DNA from: SPDF01 sp963699825
GTDB taxonomy: Bacteria; Gemmatimonadota; Gemmatimonadetes; Gemmatimonadales; GWC2-71-9
Reading direction: 5' to 3'
NCBI GenBank assembly: GCA_963699825.1
Contig: CAVOVI010000004.1
Span: 744,001 to 808,000 of the forward strand
DNA: 64,000 nucleotides
Part shown: in pieces, positions 17,744-24,634 of the stretch
Numbering within the stretch: the stretch's first letter is position 1
Layout of the letters: each line of letters opens with the position of its first letter
Position numbers and translations under genes: made by a program
Notes under the pieces: generated by a model
The model's database searches: none
Seen by the model: only the letters and a program-made list of their open reading frames with translations
Told to the model about the DNA's origin: nothing

Positions 17744-19002
17744 GCAAAGACCTCCCGGGCCCGGTGCAGCCCGCGCACCAGCACGTCGATTTCGTCGAGG
17801 GTGTTGTAGAAGGCAAACGACGCACGCGCGGTGGCGTGCAGGCCGAAGCGTTCCATGACCGGCTGGGCACAGTGGTGCCCCGCCCGGATGGCCACGCCGT
17901 CGGCGTCGAGAATGGTGCCGAGATCGTGCGGATGGACTCCCTCGAGGGTGAAGGAGAGCACACCGGCCTTCTCGCGGGCGGTCCCCACCAGCCGAATCCC
18001 CGGCACCTCGCGCACCGCCTCGGTGGCACGGGTCAGGAGTTCGTGCTCCCACGCCCCGATGGCGTCGAACCCGACTCCGCGGAGATAACGGATAGCCGCG
18101 CCGAGTCCGATCACTTCCGCAATGGCCGGCGTGCCCGCCTCGAACTTGGCCGGCAGCGGCGCAAAGGTAGTCCCGGCAAAGCTCACGGTGTGAATCATGT
18201 CGCCGCCCCCCTGCCAGGGAGGCATCGACTCGAGGAGCGCCGAACGGCCCCAGAGGAGACCAACGCCGGTGGGGCCGAACATCTTGTGGCCGGAACAGGC
18301 GTAGAAGTCGCACCCCAAGGCCTGCACGTCGACCGGCATGTGCGGTGCGGCCTGCGCGCCGTCCACCACCACCACCGCGCCAACCTCGTGCGCCAGCCGG
18401 GTCATCTCCGCCACCGGGTTGATGGTTCCGAGGGCGTTGGAGATGTGCACCACCCCGACGATGCGGGTGCGCGGGCTCAGCAGTTTGCGGTAGGCGTCGA
18501 GGTCCACTTCGCCGGCGTCGGTGATCGGAATCGGGCGGACCACCGCACCGGTCTGCCCGGCGACGATCTGCCAGGGGACGATGTTGCTGTGGTGCTCCAT
18601 GGTGGTGAGCAGGATCTCGTCGCCGGGCTGGAGGGTGCTCCGCCCGTAGCTCTGGGCGACGAGATTGATCGCCTCGGTGGTGCCGCGCACGAAGATGACT
18701 TCGTGGCTGGCCGGCGCATTGAGGAATGCGCGCGCCTCATCCCGTACCGCGTCGAACTCCAGCGTGGCCCGCTCGCTCAGGTAGTGCACGCCGCGGTGGA
18801 TGTTGGCATTTTCCTCCGCCATCGACCGACGGACCGCGTCGATGACCGCCAGCGGCCGCTGAGCCGTGGCCGCGTTGTCCAGATACACCAGCGGCTTCCC
18901 ATTCACAGTGGTGCTGAGAATCGGGAAGTCGCGGCGAATGGAAGCGACGTCCAGCGCAGCGGCGGGAACGCGGGGAAGCGGGGAAGCCGAGGTGGCGGAC
19001 AC
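17740..19002 (-). CDS. sufS: SufS cysteine desulfurase
   Basis: A PLP-dependent group II desulfurase of about 420 residues. The PLP lysine is in CSGHKMFGPTG, the PLP-binding His in TTMEHHSNIVPW, and the catalytic cysteine region near the C-terminus is AIRAGHHCAQPVM. GTG 19002 lies 2 bases past the sufD stop and is preferred; the frame stays open to 19062, inside sufD. The first ~18 residues (SATSASPLPRVPAA) come from one arm of a GC-rich palindromic element and are absent from typical SufS. Works with SufU and the SufBCD scaffold. Confidence 0.95.
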   Translation of the reverse strand: MSATSASPLPRVPAAALDVASIRRDFPILSTTVNGKPLVYLDNAATAQRPLAVIDAVRRSMAEENANIHRGVHYLSERATLEFDAVRDEARAFLNAPASHEVIFVRGTTEAINLVAQSYGRSTLQPGDEILLTTMEHHSNIVPWQIVAGQTGAVVRPIPITDAGEVDLDAYRKLLSPRTRIVGVVHISNALGTINPVAEMTRLAHEVGAVVVVDGAQAAPHMPVDVQALGCDFYACSGHKMFGPTGVGLLWGRSALLESMPPWQGGGDMIHTVSFAGTTFAPLPAKFEAGTPAIAEVIGLGAAIRYLRGVGFDAIGAWEHELLTRATEAVREVPGIRLVGTAREKAGVLSFTLEGVHPHDLGTILDADGVAIRAGHHCAQPVMERFGLHATARASFAFYNTLDEIDVLVRGLHRAREVFA

Positions 19003-19046
19003 GGTCAGCTCGTTTCCTTCCCCGCTGGCCCGCTTCCCCGCCTCCC
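18970..19046. repeat. Palindromic GC-rich element across the sufD stop/sufS start
   Basis: Plus-strand GCGGGGAAGCGGGGAAGCC (18970 on) and the complementary CCCGCTTCCCCGCC (19030 on) face each other across about 40 bases. The element supplies the last residues of SufD (AGRRGSGPAGKETS) and the first of SufS. Same family as the copies in polA and mtgA: read through, all give GEAG(K/T)R-like peptide followed by (A/S)SPL. Confidence 0.65.
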
Positions 19047-20336
19047 CGCCTTCAACAACCACTCCCGCATCAGATCTTCCAGGTGATCCACCACCGGCCG
19101 GCTCCGGATCTCCTCCAGCACGTCCGCCGCGAAGGCGTAGGTCAGGAGGGTCCGCGCCTCGGCCTCGGGGATGCCCCGGCTCCGGCAGTAGAAGAGCGGC
19201 ACGTCATCCAGGCTCCCCACGGTGGCGCCGTGGGTGCACTTCACGTCGTCGGCGAAGATCTCGAGCTGCGGCTTGGTGTCCACCTTGGCCGTCGGCGAGA
19301 GGAGCAGGTTCTTGTTGGTCTGCTTGCCGTCGGTCTTCTGCGCCTCCGGATGCACGTACACCTTGCCGTTGAACACCCCGTGACCGCGGCCGTCGAGAAT
19401 GCCCTTGTAGACCTCCCAGCTGGTGCAGTCGGGAGCGGCGTGCTCGATCCGGGTCTGGTGATCGACATGCTGACGACCCTCGGCCAGGTAGAGCCCGTAG
19501 AGCGTGGCGTGGGCACCGGGACCGGCCAGCGTCGTGTAGATGTTGGTGCGGGACAGGGCGGCGCCCTGCGCAAAGGAGAACGAGTTCAGGTAGCTGTCCC
19601 GCTCCTGCCGCACCTCGAGGGTGGCCAGGTGAAAGGCCTGATCGCTCTCCCGCTGGATCTTGCAGTGATCGAAATGGGCGCCGGCGGCCAGCGTCGCCTC
19701 ACCAACCGTGTTGGTCAGCGACACGCCGTCGGCCAGAGACACATAGCTCTCAACCACGGACGCCACCGCGTTTGCGCCCAGCACCACCACGTTGCGGGGG
19801 TGCACGGCGCCCTGGGCGGCGCGGCTGTCGGAGATGAAGAGGACGTGGATCGGCGTGTCCACGGTGGCGCCGGCGGGCAAGACGATGGCGTAGCCATCGG
19901 CGAACGCCGAGGCATTCTGGCCGACGATTGCGGCGGCGGCAGGCTGGACGGCCCGCTTGCCGAGTGTGTCCTCGACCAGTTCGGGGGCATCCGCGAGCAG
20001 CGCGGCGAGCGGGCCGACGCGGGCGCCTTCCGGGAGGTCGGTCACCTTCGAGAGCGAAGACTGGTAGCGTCCGTTGACGAAGACCAGCCGCGGCCATTCG
20101 GCGTGGCCGAAGAGGAACGGCGCGATATCGGCGTCACTGACGGCGCCTGGCGCGCGGGCAGGGCCCAGCGCCGCCTTGGTGATCGGCGACAGGTCGGTGA
20201 AGCGCCAGTCCTCGTCACGCGTGGTCGGGAGGCGCAGCCCCTCGTACCGGGCCGCTCCTTCGCGTCGAAGTTCGGCGACCCAGGCCGGCTCGGTGGCACG
20301 GGGCGACGGCGCGACGGGAGTTCGGGTGGCGGTCAC
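19005..20336 (-). CDS. sufD: SufD, Fe-S scaffold complex subunit
   Basis: A 443-residue SufD. Typical blocks are EDWRFTDLSPI near residue 40, the beta-helix core (HPRNVVVLGANAVASVVESY, HQTRIEHAAPDCTSWEVYKG), and the conserved CTHGATVGSLDD followed by FYCRSRGIPEAEARTLL. With SufB and SufC it forms the SufBC2D scaffold on which clusters are built. Starts at GTG 20336, overlapping the sufC stop (GTGA). The last ~15 residues are encoded by a repeat-element arm. Confidence 0.95.
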   Translation of the reverse strand: MTATRTPVAPSPRATEPAWVAELRREGAARYEGLRLPTTRDEDWRFTDLSPITKAALGPARAPGAVSDADIAPFLFGHAEWPRLVFVNGRYQSSLSKVTDLPEGARVGPLAALLADAPELVEDTLGKRAVQPAAAAIVGQNASAFADGYAIVLPAGATVDTPIHVLFISDSRAAQGAVHPRNVVVLGANAVASVVESYVSLADGVSLTNTVGEATLAAGAHFDHCKIQRESDQAFHLATLEVRQERDSYLNSFSFAQGAALSRTNIYTTLAGPGAHATLYGLYLAEGRQHVDHQTRIEHAAPDCTSWEVYKGILDGRGHGVFNGKVYVHPEAQKTDGKQTNKNLLLSPTAKVDTKPQLEIFADDVKCTHGATVGSLDDVPLFYCRSRGIPEAEARTLLTYAFAADVLEEIRSRPVVDHLEDLMREWLLKAGRRGSGPAGKETS

Positions 20337-21091
20337 GCGACGGCTCCCGCCACTTCGGTCAGCCACTCGTACCCGCGTTCCTCGAGCTCGAGCGCCAGTT
20401 CCTTGCCGCCCGACCGCACGATCCGGCCGCCGGCCAGCACGTGCACGCGGTCCGGCACGATGTGGTTGAGCAACCGCTGGTAGTGGGTCACCAGGATCGT
20501 CGCGCTGTCGGCCCGGCGGAGGGAGTTCACACCCTCGGCCACGATCTTGAGCGCGTCGATGTCGAGGCCGGAGTCGGTCTCGTCGAGAATGGCGAGCGAC
20601 GGCTCGAGCACCGCCATCTGCAGGATCTCGTTCCGCTTCTTCTCGCCGCCGGAGAAGCCGGAATTGACGGCGCGGCTCATGATTTCGGGGCCCCACTCGA
20701 CCAGCTTCAGCTTCTCCTCGAGCAGGTCGAGGAAATCCATCGGGTCGAGTTCCTCGAGCCCGGCCGCTACGCGCTTCGCGTTGTAGGCCGCGCGGAGGAA
20801 GTAGGCGTTGGTGACGCCGGGAATCTCCACCGGGTACTGGAACGCCAGGAAGACGCCGGCCTGCGCCCGCTCCTCCGGCTCGAGCTCCAGCAGGTCCTGC
20901 CCCTTGTAGGTGACGGACCCGCCGGTCACTTCGTACGCCGGGTGGCCCGCCAGCACCTGGGCGAGCGTGCTCTTGCCGCTGCCGTTCGGGCCCATGATGG
21001 CGTGCACTTCACCCGCGTTGACGGTGAGGGAAATGCCGCGGAGGATCTCGACGCCACTGGCGGTGGCGGTCAGGTTCTTGATTTCAAGCAC
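20333..21091 (-). CDS. sufC: SufC, Fe-S assembly ATPase
   Basis: A 252-residue ABC-type ATPase without membrane partner. Walker A is GPNGSGKST (~34-42), signature region SGFSGGEKKRNEI, Walker B LAILDETDSGLDID with the SufC-typical Glu-Thr-Asp, and H-loop VTHYQRLL. It drives conformational change of SufBD during cluster assembly. Full length with no internal break. Confidence 0.97.
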   Translation of the reverse strand: MLEIKNLTATASGVEILRGISLTVNAGEVHAIMGPNGSGKSTLAQVLAGHPAYEVTGGSVTYKGQDLLELEPEERAQAGVFLAFQYPVEIPGVTNAYFLRAAYNAKRVAAGLEELDPMDFLDLLEEKLKLVEWGPEIMSRAVNSGFSGGEKKRNEILQMAVLEPSLAILDETDSGLDIDALKIVAEGVNSLRRADSATILVTHYQRLLNHIVPDRVHVLAGGRIVRSGGKELALELEERGYEWLTEVAGAVA

Positions 21092-21136
21092 GTGCGTAGT
21101 CTCCCGAATGGCGCCCGCCGTGCGGACGCCGGTGAT

Positions 21137-22575
21137 TCAGCCGACGCTGCCTTCAAGGCTGATGCCGAGGAGCTTCTGCGCCTCGACGGCGAATTCCATG
21201 GGCAGGTTCTGGAAGACATCCTTGCAGAACCCGTTGACGATCATCGAAATCGCGTCCTCGGTGTCGAGGCCGCGCTGCTTGCAATAGAAGATCTGGTCCT
21301 CGCCGATCTTCGACGTGGACGCCTCGTGCTCCACCGACGCGCTCGGGTTCTGCACGTCGATGTACGGGAAGGTGTGGGCGCCGCAGGCGTTCCCGATCAG
21401 CATCGAGTCGCACTGGGTGTAGTTGCGGGCGCCGATCGCCTTCGGGAGCATCTTGACCAGCCCGCGGTAGCTGTTCTGCCCGCGGCCGGCGGAGATGCCC
21501 TTGGAGATGATGGTGCTCTTCGTGTTCTTGCCGACGTGGATCATCTTGGTGCCGGTGTCCGCCTGCTGGCGGTTGTTGACCACGGCCACCGAGTAGAACT
21601 CGCCGATGGAGTCGTCGCCCTGGAGAATGACGCTGGGATACTTCCAGGTGATGGACGAGCCGGTCTCGACCTGCGTCCAGGTGATGCGCGAGCGGGCGCC
21701 GGCGCACTTGCCCCGCTTGGTCACGAAGTTGTAGATGCCGCCCACCCCCTCGCTGTCGCCCGCATACCAGTTCTGGACCGTGCTGTACTTGATGGTGGCG
21801 CCTTCGAGTGCCACCAGCTCGACCACGGCGGCGTGCAGCTGGTTGGTGTCGCGCTTCGGCGCCGTGCAGCCCTCGAGATAGCTCACCGTGGCGCCCTCTT
21901 CGGCGACGATGAGGGTGCGCTCGAACTGGCCGGTGTCGGCGGCGTTGATCCGGAAGTAGGTGGACAGCTCCATCGGGCACTTCACGCCCTTCGGGATGAA
22001 CACGAACGACCCGTCGGTGAAGACGGCGGCGTTGAGCGCGGCGAAGAAGTTGTCGCCCGCGGGCACCACGCTGCCCGAGGTACTTCTTGACGAGTTCGGG
22101 GTGTTCCTTGCACCGCTTCGGAGAAGGAGCAGAAGATGACGCCGGATTCCTTCAGCTTCTCCTTGAAGGTGGTGGCCACCGAGACGCTGTCGAAGATGGC
22201 GTCCACCGCCACACCGGAGAGCCGCTTCTGCTCGGAGAGCGAAATGCCGAGCTTCTCGTAGGTGGCGAGGAGTTCGGGATCGACCTCGTCGAGCGAGCCG
22301 AGCGGCTTCATCTGCTTCGGCGCCGAGTAGTAGATGATGTTCTGGTAGTCGATGGGCGGATACTGGACGTTGGGCCAGTGCGGCTCCGTCATGTCGAGCC
22401 AGCGCCGGTAGGCGGCGAGCCGCCACTCGAGCATGAAGGCGGGCTCCTGCTTCTTGGCGGAGATCATCCGGATGGTGTCTTCGTTCAGTCCGCGCGGAAC
22501 GGTGTCGGCCTCGATGTCGGTCACGAAGCCGTACTTGTAGTCCTGCTGGACGTAGGATTCGACGGGTGAGGTCAT
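21137..22575 (-). CDS. sufB: SufB, Fe-S scaffold protein (two frameshifts 40 bases apart)
   Basis: The N-terminal ~155 residues (SYVQQDYKYGFVTDIEADTV ... GVIFCSFSEAV) and the C-terminal ~315 residues (VVPAGDNFFAALNAAVFTDG ... MEFAVEAQKLLGISLEGS) are in different frames. The joining stretch KEHPELVKKYLG, a highly conserved SufB block, is in the third frame between about 22077 and 22113, so one extra base lies at each end (GTGCAAGG and CTCGGGC). Corrected length is near 478, normal for SufB. The cysteine/glutamate region involved in cluster assembly (ARNYTQCDSMLIGNACGAHT) is intact. Start is ATG 22575, next to the sufR stop. Two compensatory-type insertions in an essential scaffold strongly suggest consensus error. 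Confidence 0.93.
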
Positions 22576-23279
22576 CAATTGACTCCCTGGGGCCGGCTGG
22601 TCCCGATGGACACCGGCGGGGTGAACTGCACTTGGTATTCGCAGGCGGAACAGCCGTCGAGCACGTGGGCCTGCAGGTCCACGGAGGCGCCGAGGGCGGC
22701 GCTCAGAAACCGCTCTTCCGCTTCACAGATTTCAGGAAAGCGCTCCGCGACGGCGCGGATGGCGCAGTTGTGCTCGGTGAGGGTGCCCCCCTCCGCCGAA
22801 CCTTCCCACCCCGGCATGAAGCCGTCCTCGTTCAGCAACCGGGTGACCGCGGCGAGGCGCCGCTCGGACGGCAGCTCCGCGATGTCGGCCGGCAGGCGCC
22901 GGAGAAGCGCCGCGTACCGCGCCTCCAGCGCACCCACGACCGCCTCACGGCCCTCCCGCTCCACCAGCGTCTCGAGCACGTCGGTCAGCGCCGATTCGTA
23001 GCGGCGGGGAAAGACCCGTTCGCCGGCGGGAGAGAGTCGATAGGCGAAGACCGGTGCGCCGACGCCTCGCTGCTCGCGATCGTGCTCGAGCAGGCCGTCG
23101 ACCTCGAGTTCCTTGATGTGGTGCCGGATGGCGTTGAGCGAGAGACCGAGGCGCGCCGAGAGCTCCTTGGATGTCAGGCCAGGGGCGAGCTTGAGCTCCA
23201 CGAGGATGGAGGCTCGAGGACCCTTGTAGCCGACAGGCAGGGCTGCGGAGGCGCGGAGGTGGGCAATCGGTATCGCCAT
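22575..23279 (-). CDS. sufR: SufR-like Fe-S-sensing transcriptional repressor of the suf operon
   Basis: A 234-residue regulator with an N-terminal winged helix-turn-helix (LTSKELSARLGLSLNAIRHH) and a C-terminal domain carrying four conserved cysteines: HNCAIRAVAERFPEICEAEE and LDGCSACEY. This Cys-x12-Cys ... Cys-x2-Cys layout is that of SufR, which binds a [4Fe-4S] cluster and represses sufBCDS when clusters are sufficient. First gene of the operon; its stop touches the sufB start. The promoter immediately upstream makes autoregulation likely. Confidence 0.92.
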   Translation of the reverse strand: MAIPIAHLRASAALPVGYKGPRASILVELKLAPGLTSKELSARLGLSLNAIRHHIKELEVDGLLEHDREQRGVGAPVFAYRLSPAGERVFPRRYESALTDVLETLVEREGREAVVGALEARYAALLRRLPADIAELPSERRLAAVTRLLNEDGFMPGWEGSAEGGTLTEHNCAIRAVAERFPEICEAEERFLSAALGASVDLQAHVLDGCSACEYQVQFTPPVSIGTSRPQGVN

Positions 23280-23288
23280 ATAGGGGGA

Positions 23289-23317
23289 ATTCTAGGTTCC
23301 GGGGTCGGGATTGTCAA
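23289..23317 (-). promoter_or_regulatory. sufR-sufB operon sigma70 promoter, near-leaderless
   Basis: On the minus strand: TTGACA, a 17-base spacer and TAGAAT. That is a perfect -35 and a 5/6 match at -10. The expected transcription start (~23281-23283) is only 2-4 bases from the sufR ATG at 23279, so the mRNA would be essentially leaderless. An interrupted GTAG-N3-CTAC dyad lies upstream at about 23353-23363 and could be an operator. Confidence 0.75.
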
Positions 23318-23369
23318 GTTTGCGTGGTATTATTGGTGTGAATTCGTAATCGTAGATACTACAATGGTT

Positions 23370-23780
23370 TAGGGAAGCGGGGCAGCGGGGCAGCGGGGCA
23401 GCGGGGCCGAAGATCGAAACGCCGTCACCCCGGCGAAAGCCGGGGTCCAGAGAAACCGCACGAACGCCAACCCCTCACCCCCGACCCCTCTCCCTCCGGG
23501 AGAGGGGGACTCCCGGAACCATTCGACCTGGATGGTCTCATTCTCCGGCACGAAGATCGAAACCACGTCATTCCCGCGCAAGCGGGAATCCAGCTAGGCA
23601 CTCCGACTGGATCCCCACTTTCGCGGGAGTCGACGATTCACTGGATCCCGCGCCTCCGCGGAGGGTGACTGAGATCCGGCAGCGAACGGGCCGTTCGTTC
23701 GCGGTACCTGGGGTGGGCGTGAGCCCACCCCCGGTGGGGGGGTGCGCCCACCACGAACGATGCGGCCCGGGCCCGAATCC
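23370..23780. repeat. Intergenic repeat cluster (GGGGCAGC tandem, REP-like palindromes, GTGGGC hairpins)
   Basis: Between sufR and def there is no credible gene. The DNA is a mosaic of repeats: AGCGGGGC tandem copies (23374-23408), palindrome ACCCCGGC-GAAA-GCCGGGGT (23427-23446), palindrome ATTCCCGC-GCAA-GCGGGAAT (23570-23589), a decayed copy near 23609-23630, and a GGGGTGGGC/GCCCACCCC hairpin near 23710-23732. Equivalent modules recur at 51.3, 54.0, 55.8, 58.8 and 60.8 kb. Confidence 0.75.
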
Positions 23781-23819
23781 ATCCGCCCACCAGCCAGGAG
23801 CCGTAAGTCATTACAAGAA

Positions 23820-23848
23820 TTGCAGTGAGAATGAGTAGTTGTCATAAC
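23820..23848 (+). promoter_or_regulatory. Possible def promoter with overlapping dyad
   Basis: TTGCAG, 17 bases, CATAAC: a moderate sigma70-like match. The -10 region is overlapped by the inverted repeat AGTTGT-CATA-ACAACT (23837-23852), a possible operator. About 60 bases lie between it and the def start. Confidence 0.35.
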
Positions 23849-23910
23849 AACTCCGTACCAGACCACCACAGGTCTCTTGTTTCCGCCCCGCCGAAATGCA
23901 ATCTTAGCCC

Positions 23911-24483
23911 ATGACCATCCATCGCATCCGCCTCCTCGGCGACCCGATCCTCCGCACCCGCTGCGAGCCGATCACCAAACCCCGCTCCACGGCGGTGCGG
24001 GTGATTCTCGACGACATGCGGGAGACCCTGCGCGACTGGCAGTCCCGGTTCGGGAGTGGCCGGGGCATCGCCGCCCCGCAGATCGGGGCACCTGTCCGGA
24101 TGGTCTACGTGGAGATGGACAAGCCGTGGCCGCTGATCAATCCGGAGATCATCGACATCGGCACCGAGGACTTCAGCGTCTGGGACGACTGCTTCTCGTT
24201 CCCGAACCTGATGGTGCAGGTGTCGCGGGCCTACCGGATCCGGGTGCAGTACCAGGACATCAAGGGAGACACCCACGAGGTGGATTTGGAAGGGGATCGC
24301 GCAGAACTGCTCCAGCACGAGATCGACCATCTCGACGGGGTGCTCGCCGTCGATCGACCCCACGGGCTCGACCCGTTCTGCCTGCGTGAGGAGTGGAACC
24401 GGCTGCACGCCTCGGAGGGACGCTACGGCGAGCCGGAACCGCGCCATGCCAGCTACGCCACGCCACTCACCGGGCTGATTTGA
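23911..24483 (+). CDS. def: Peptide deformylase (divergent type)
   Basis: A 190-residue metal hydrolase that removes the formyl group from nascent proteins. Motif 1 is GRGIAAPQIGA, motif 2 is WDDCFSFPN (usual form EGCLS; here Asp-Asp-Cys-Phe-Ser but the metal Cys is kept), motif 3 is QHEIDHLDGV with HExxH. All three metal ligands and the catalytic Glu are present. The C-terminal ~30 residues after DPFCLREEW are longer than in the E. coli enzyme. It stands alone after the repeat-rich gap. Confidence 0.9.
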   Translation: MTIHRIRLLGDPILRTRCEPITKPRSTAVRVILDDMRETLRDWQSRFGSGRGIAAPQIGAPVRMVYVEMDKPWPLINPEIIDIGTEDFSVWDDCFSFPNLMVQVSRAYRIRVQYQDIKGDTHEVDLEGDRAELLQHEIDHLDGVLAVDRPHGLDPFCLREEWNRLHASEGRYGEPEPRHASYATPLTGLI

Positions 24484-24524
24484 GCCTCGCCAGGATCGAC
24501 TCGCACACCTGTTTGTCCGCCCAT

Positions 24525-24615
24525 TTCTGTCATTGCGAGGCCGCAATGCGGCCGAAGCAATCTCGCTCGAGATTGCTTCGTCGTCCCCTCACGGGGCCTC
24601 CTCGCAATGACAGAA
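24525..24615. mobile_element. MITE-like nested palindrome
   Basis: Perfect 16-bp terminal inverted repeats, TTCTGTCATTGCGAGG and CCTCGCAATGACAGAA, enclose an inner perfect palindrome GAAGCAATCTCG-CT-CGAGATTGCTTC (24554-24579). The 91-base unit sits exactly between the def stop and the end of the convergent patatin gene. The same TGTCATTGCGAGG...GAAGCAATCTC theme is widespread in other bacterial genomes as a non-coding repeat. Its folded RNA might also end transcription from both sides. Confidence 0.75.
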
Positions 24616-24634
24616 TCGGAATCTGCATCCCGGC

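Noticed and set aside
20441..22090. A 549-codon plus-strand frame across sufC/sufB
   Set aside because: Shadow of the SUF genes with no protein-family features.
23370..23410. GGGGCAGC tandem repeats as a possible CRISPR array
   Set aside because: Repeat units are only 8 bases with no spacers, and no cas genes are in the window.
23837..23852. AGTTGT-CATA-ACAACT as a SufR operator
   Set aside because: The cyanobacterial SufR site is CAAC-N6-GTTG, the opposite half-site order, and this dyad lies 540 bases from the suf promoter beside def; kept only as a possible def operator.
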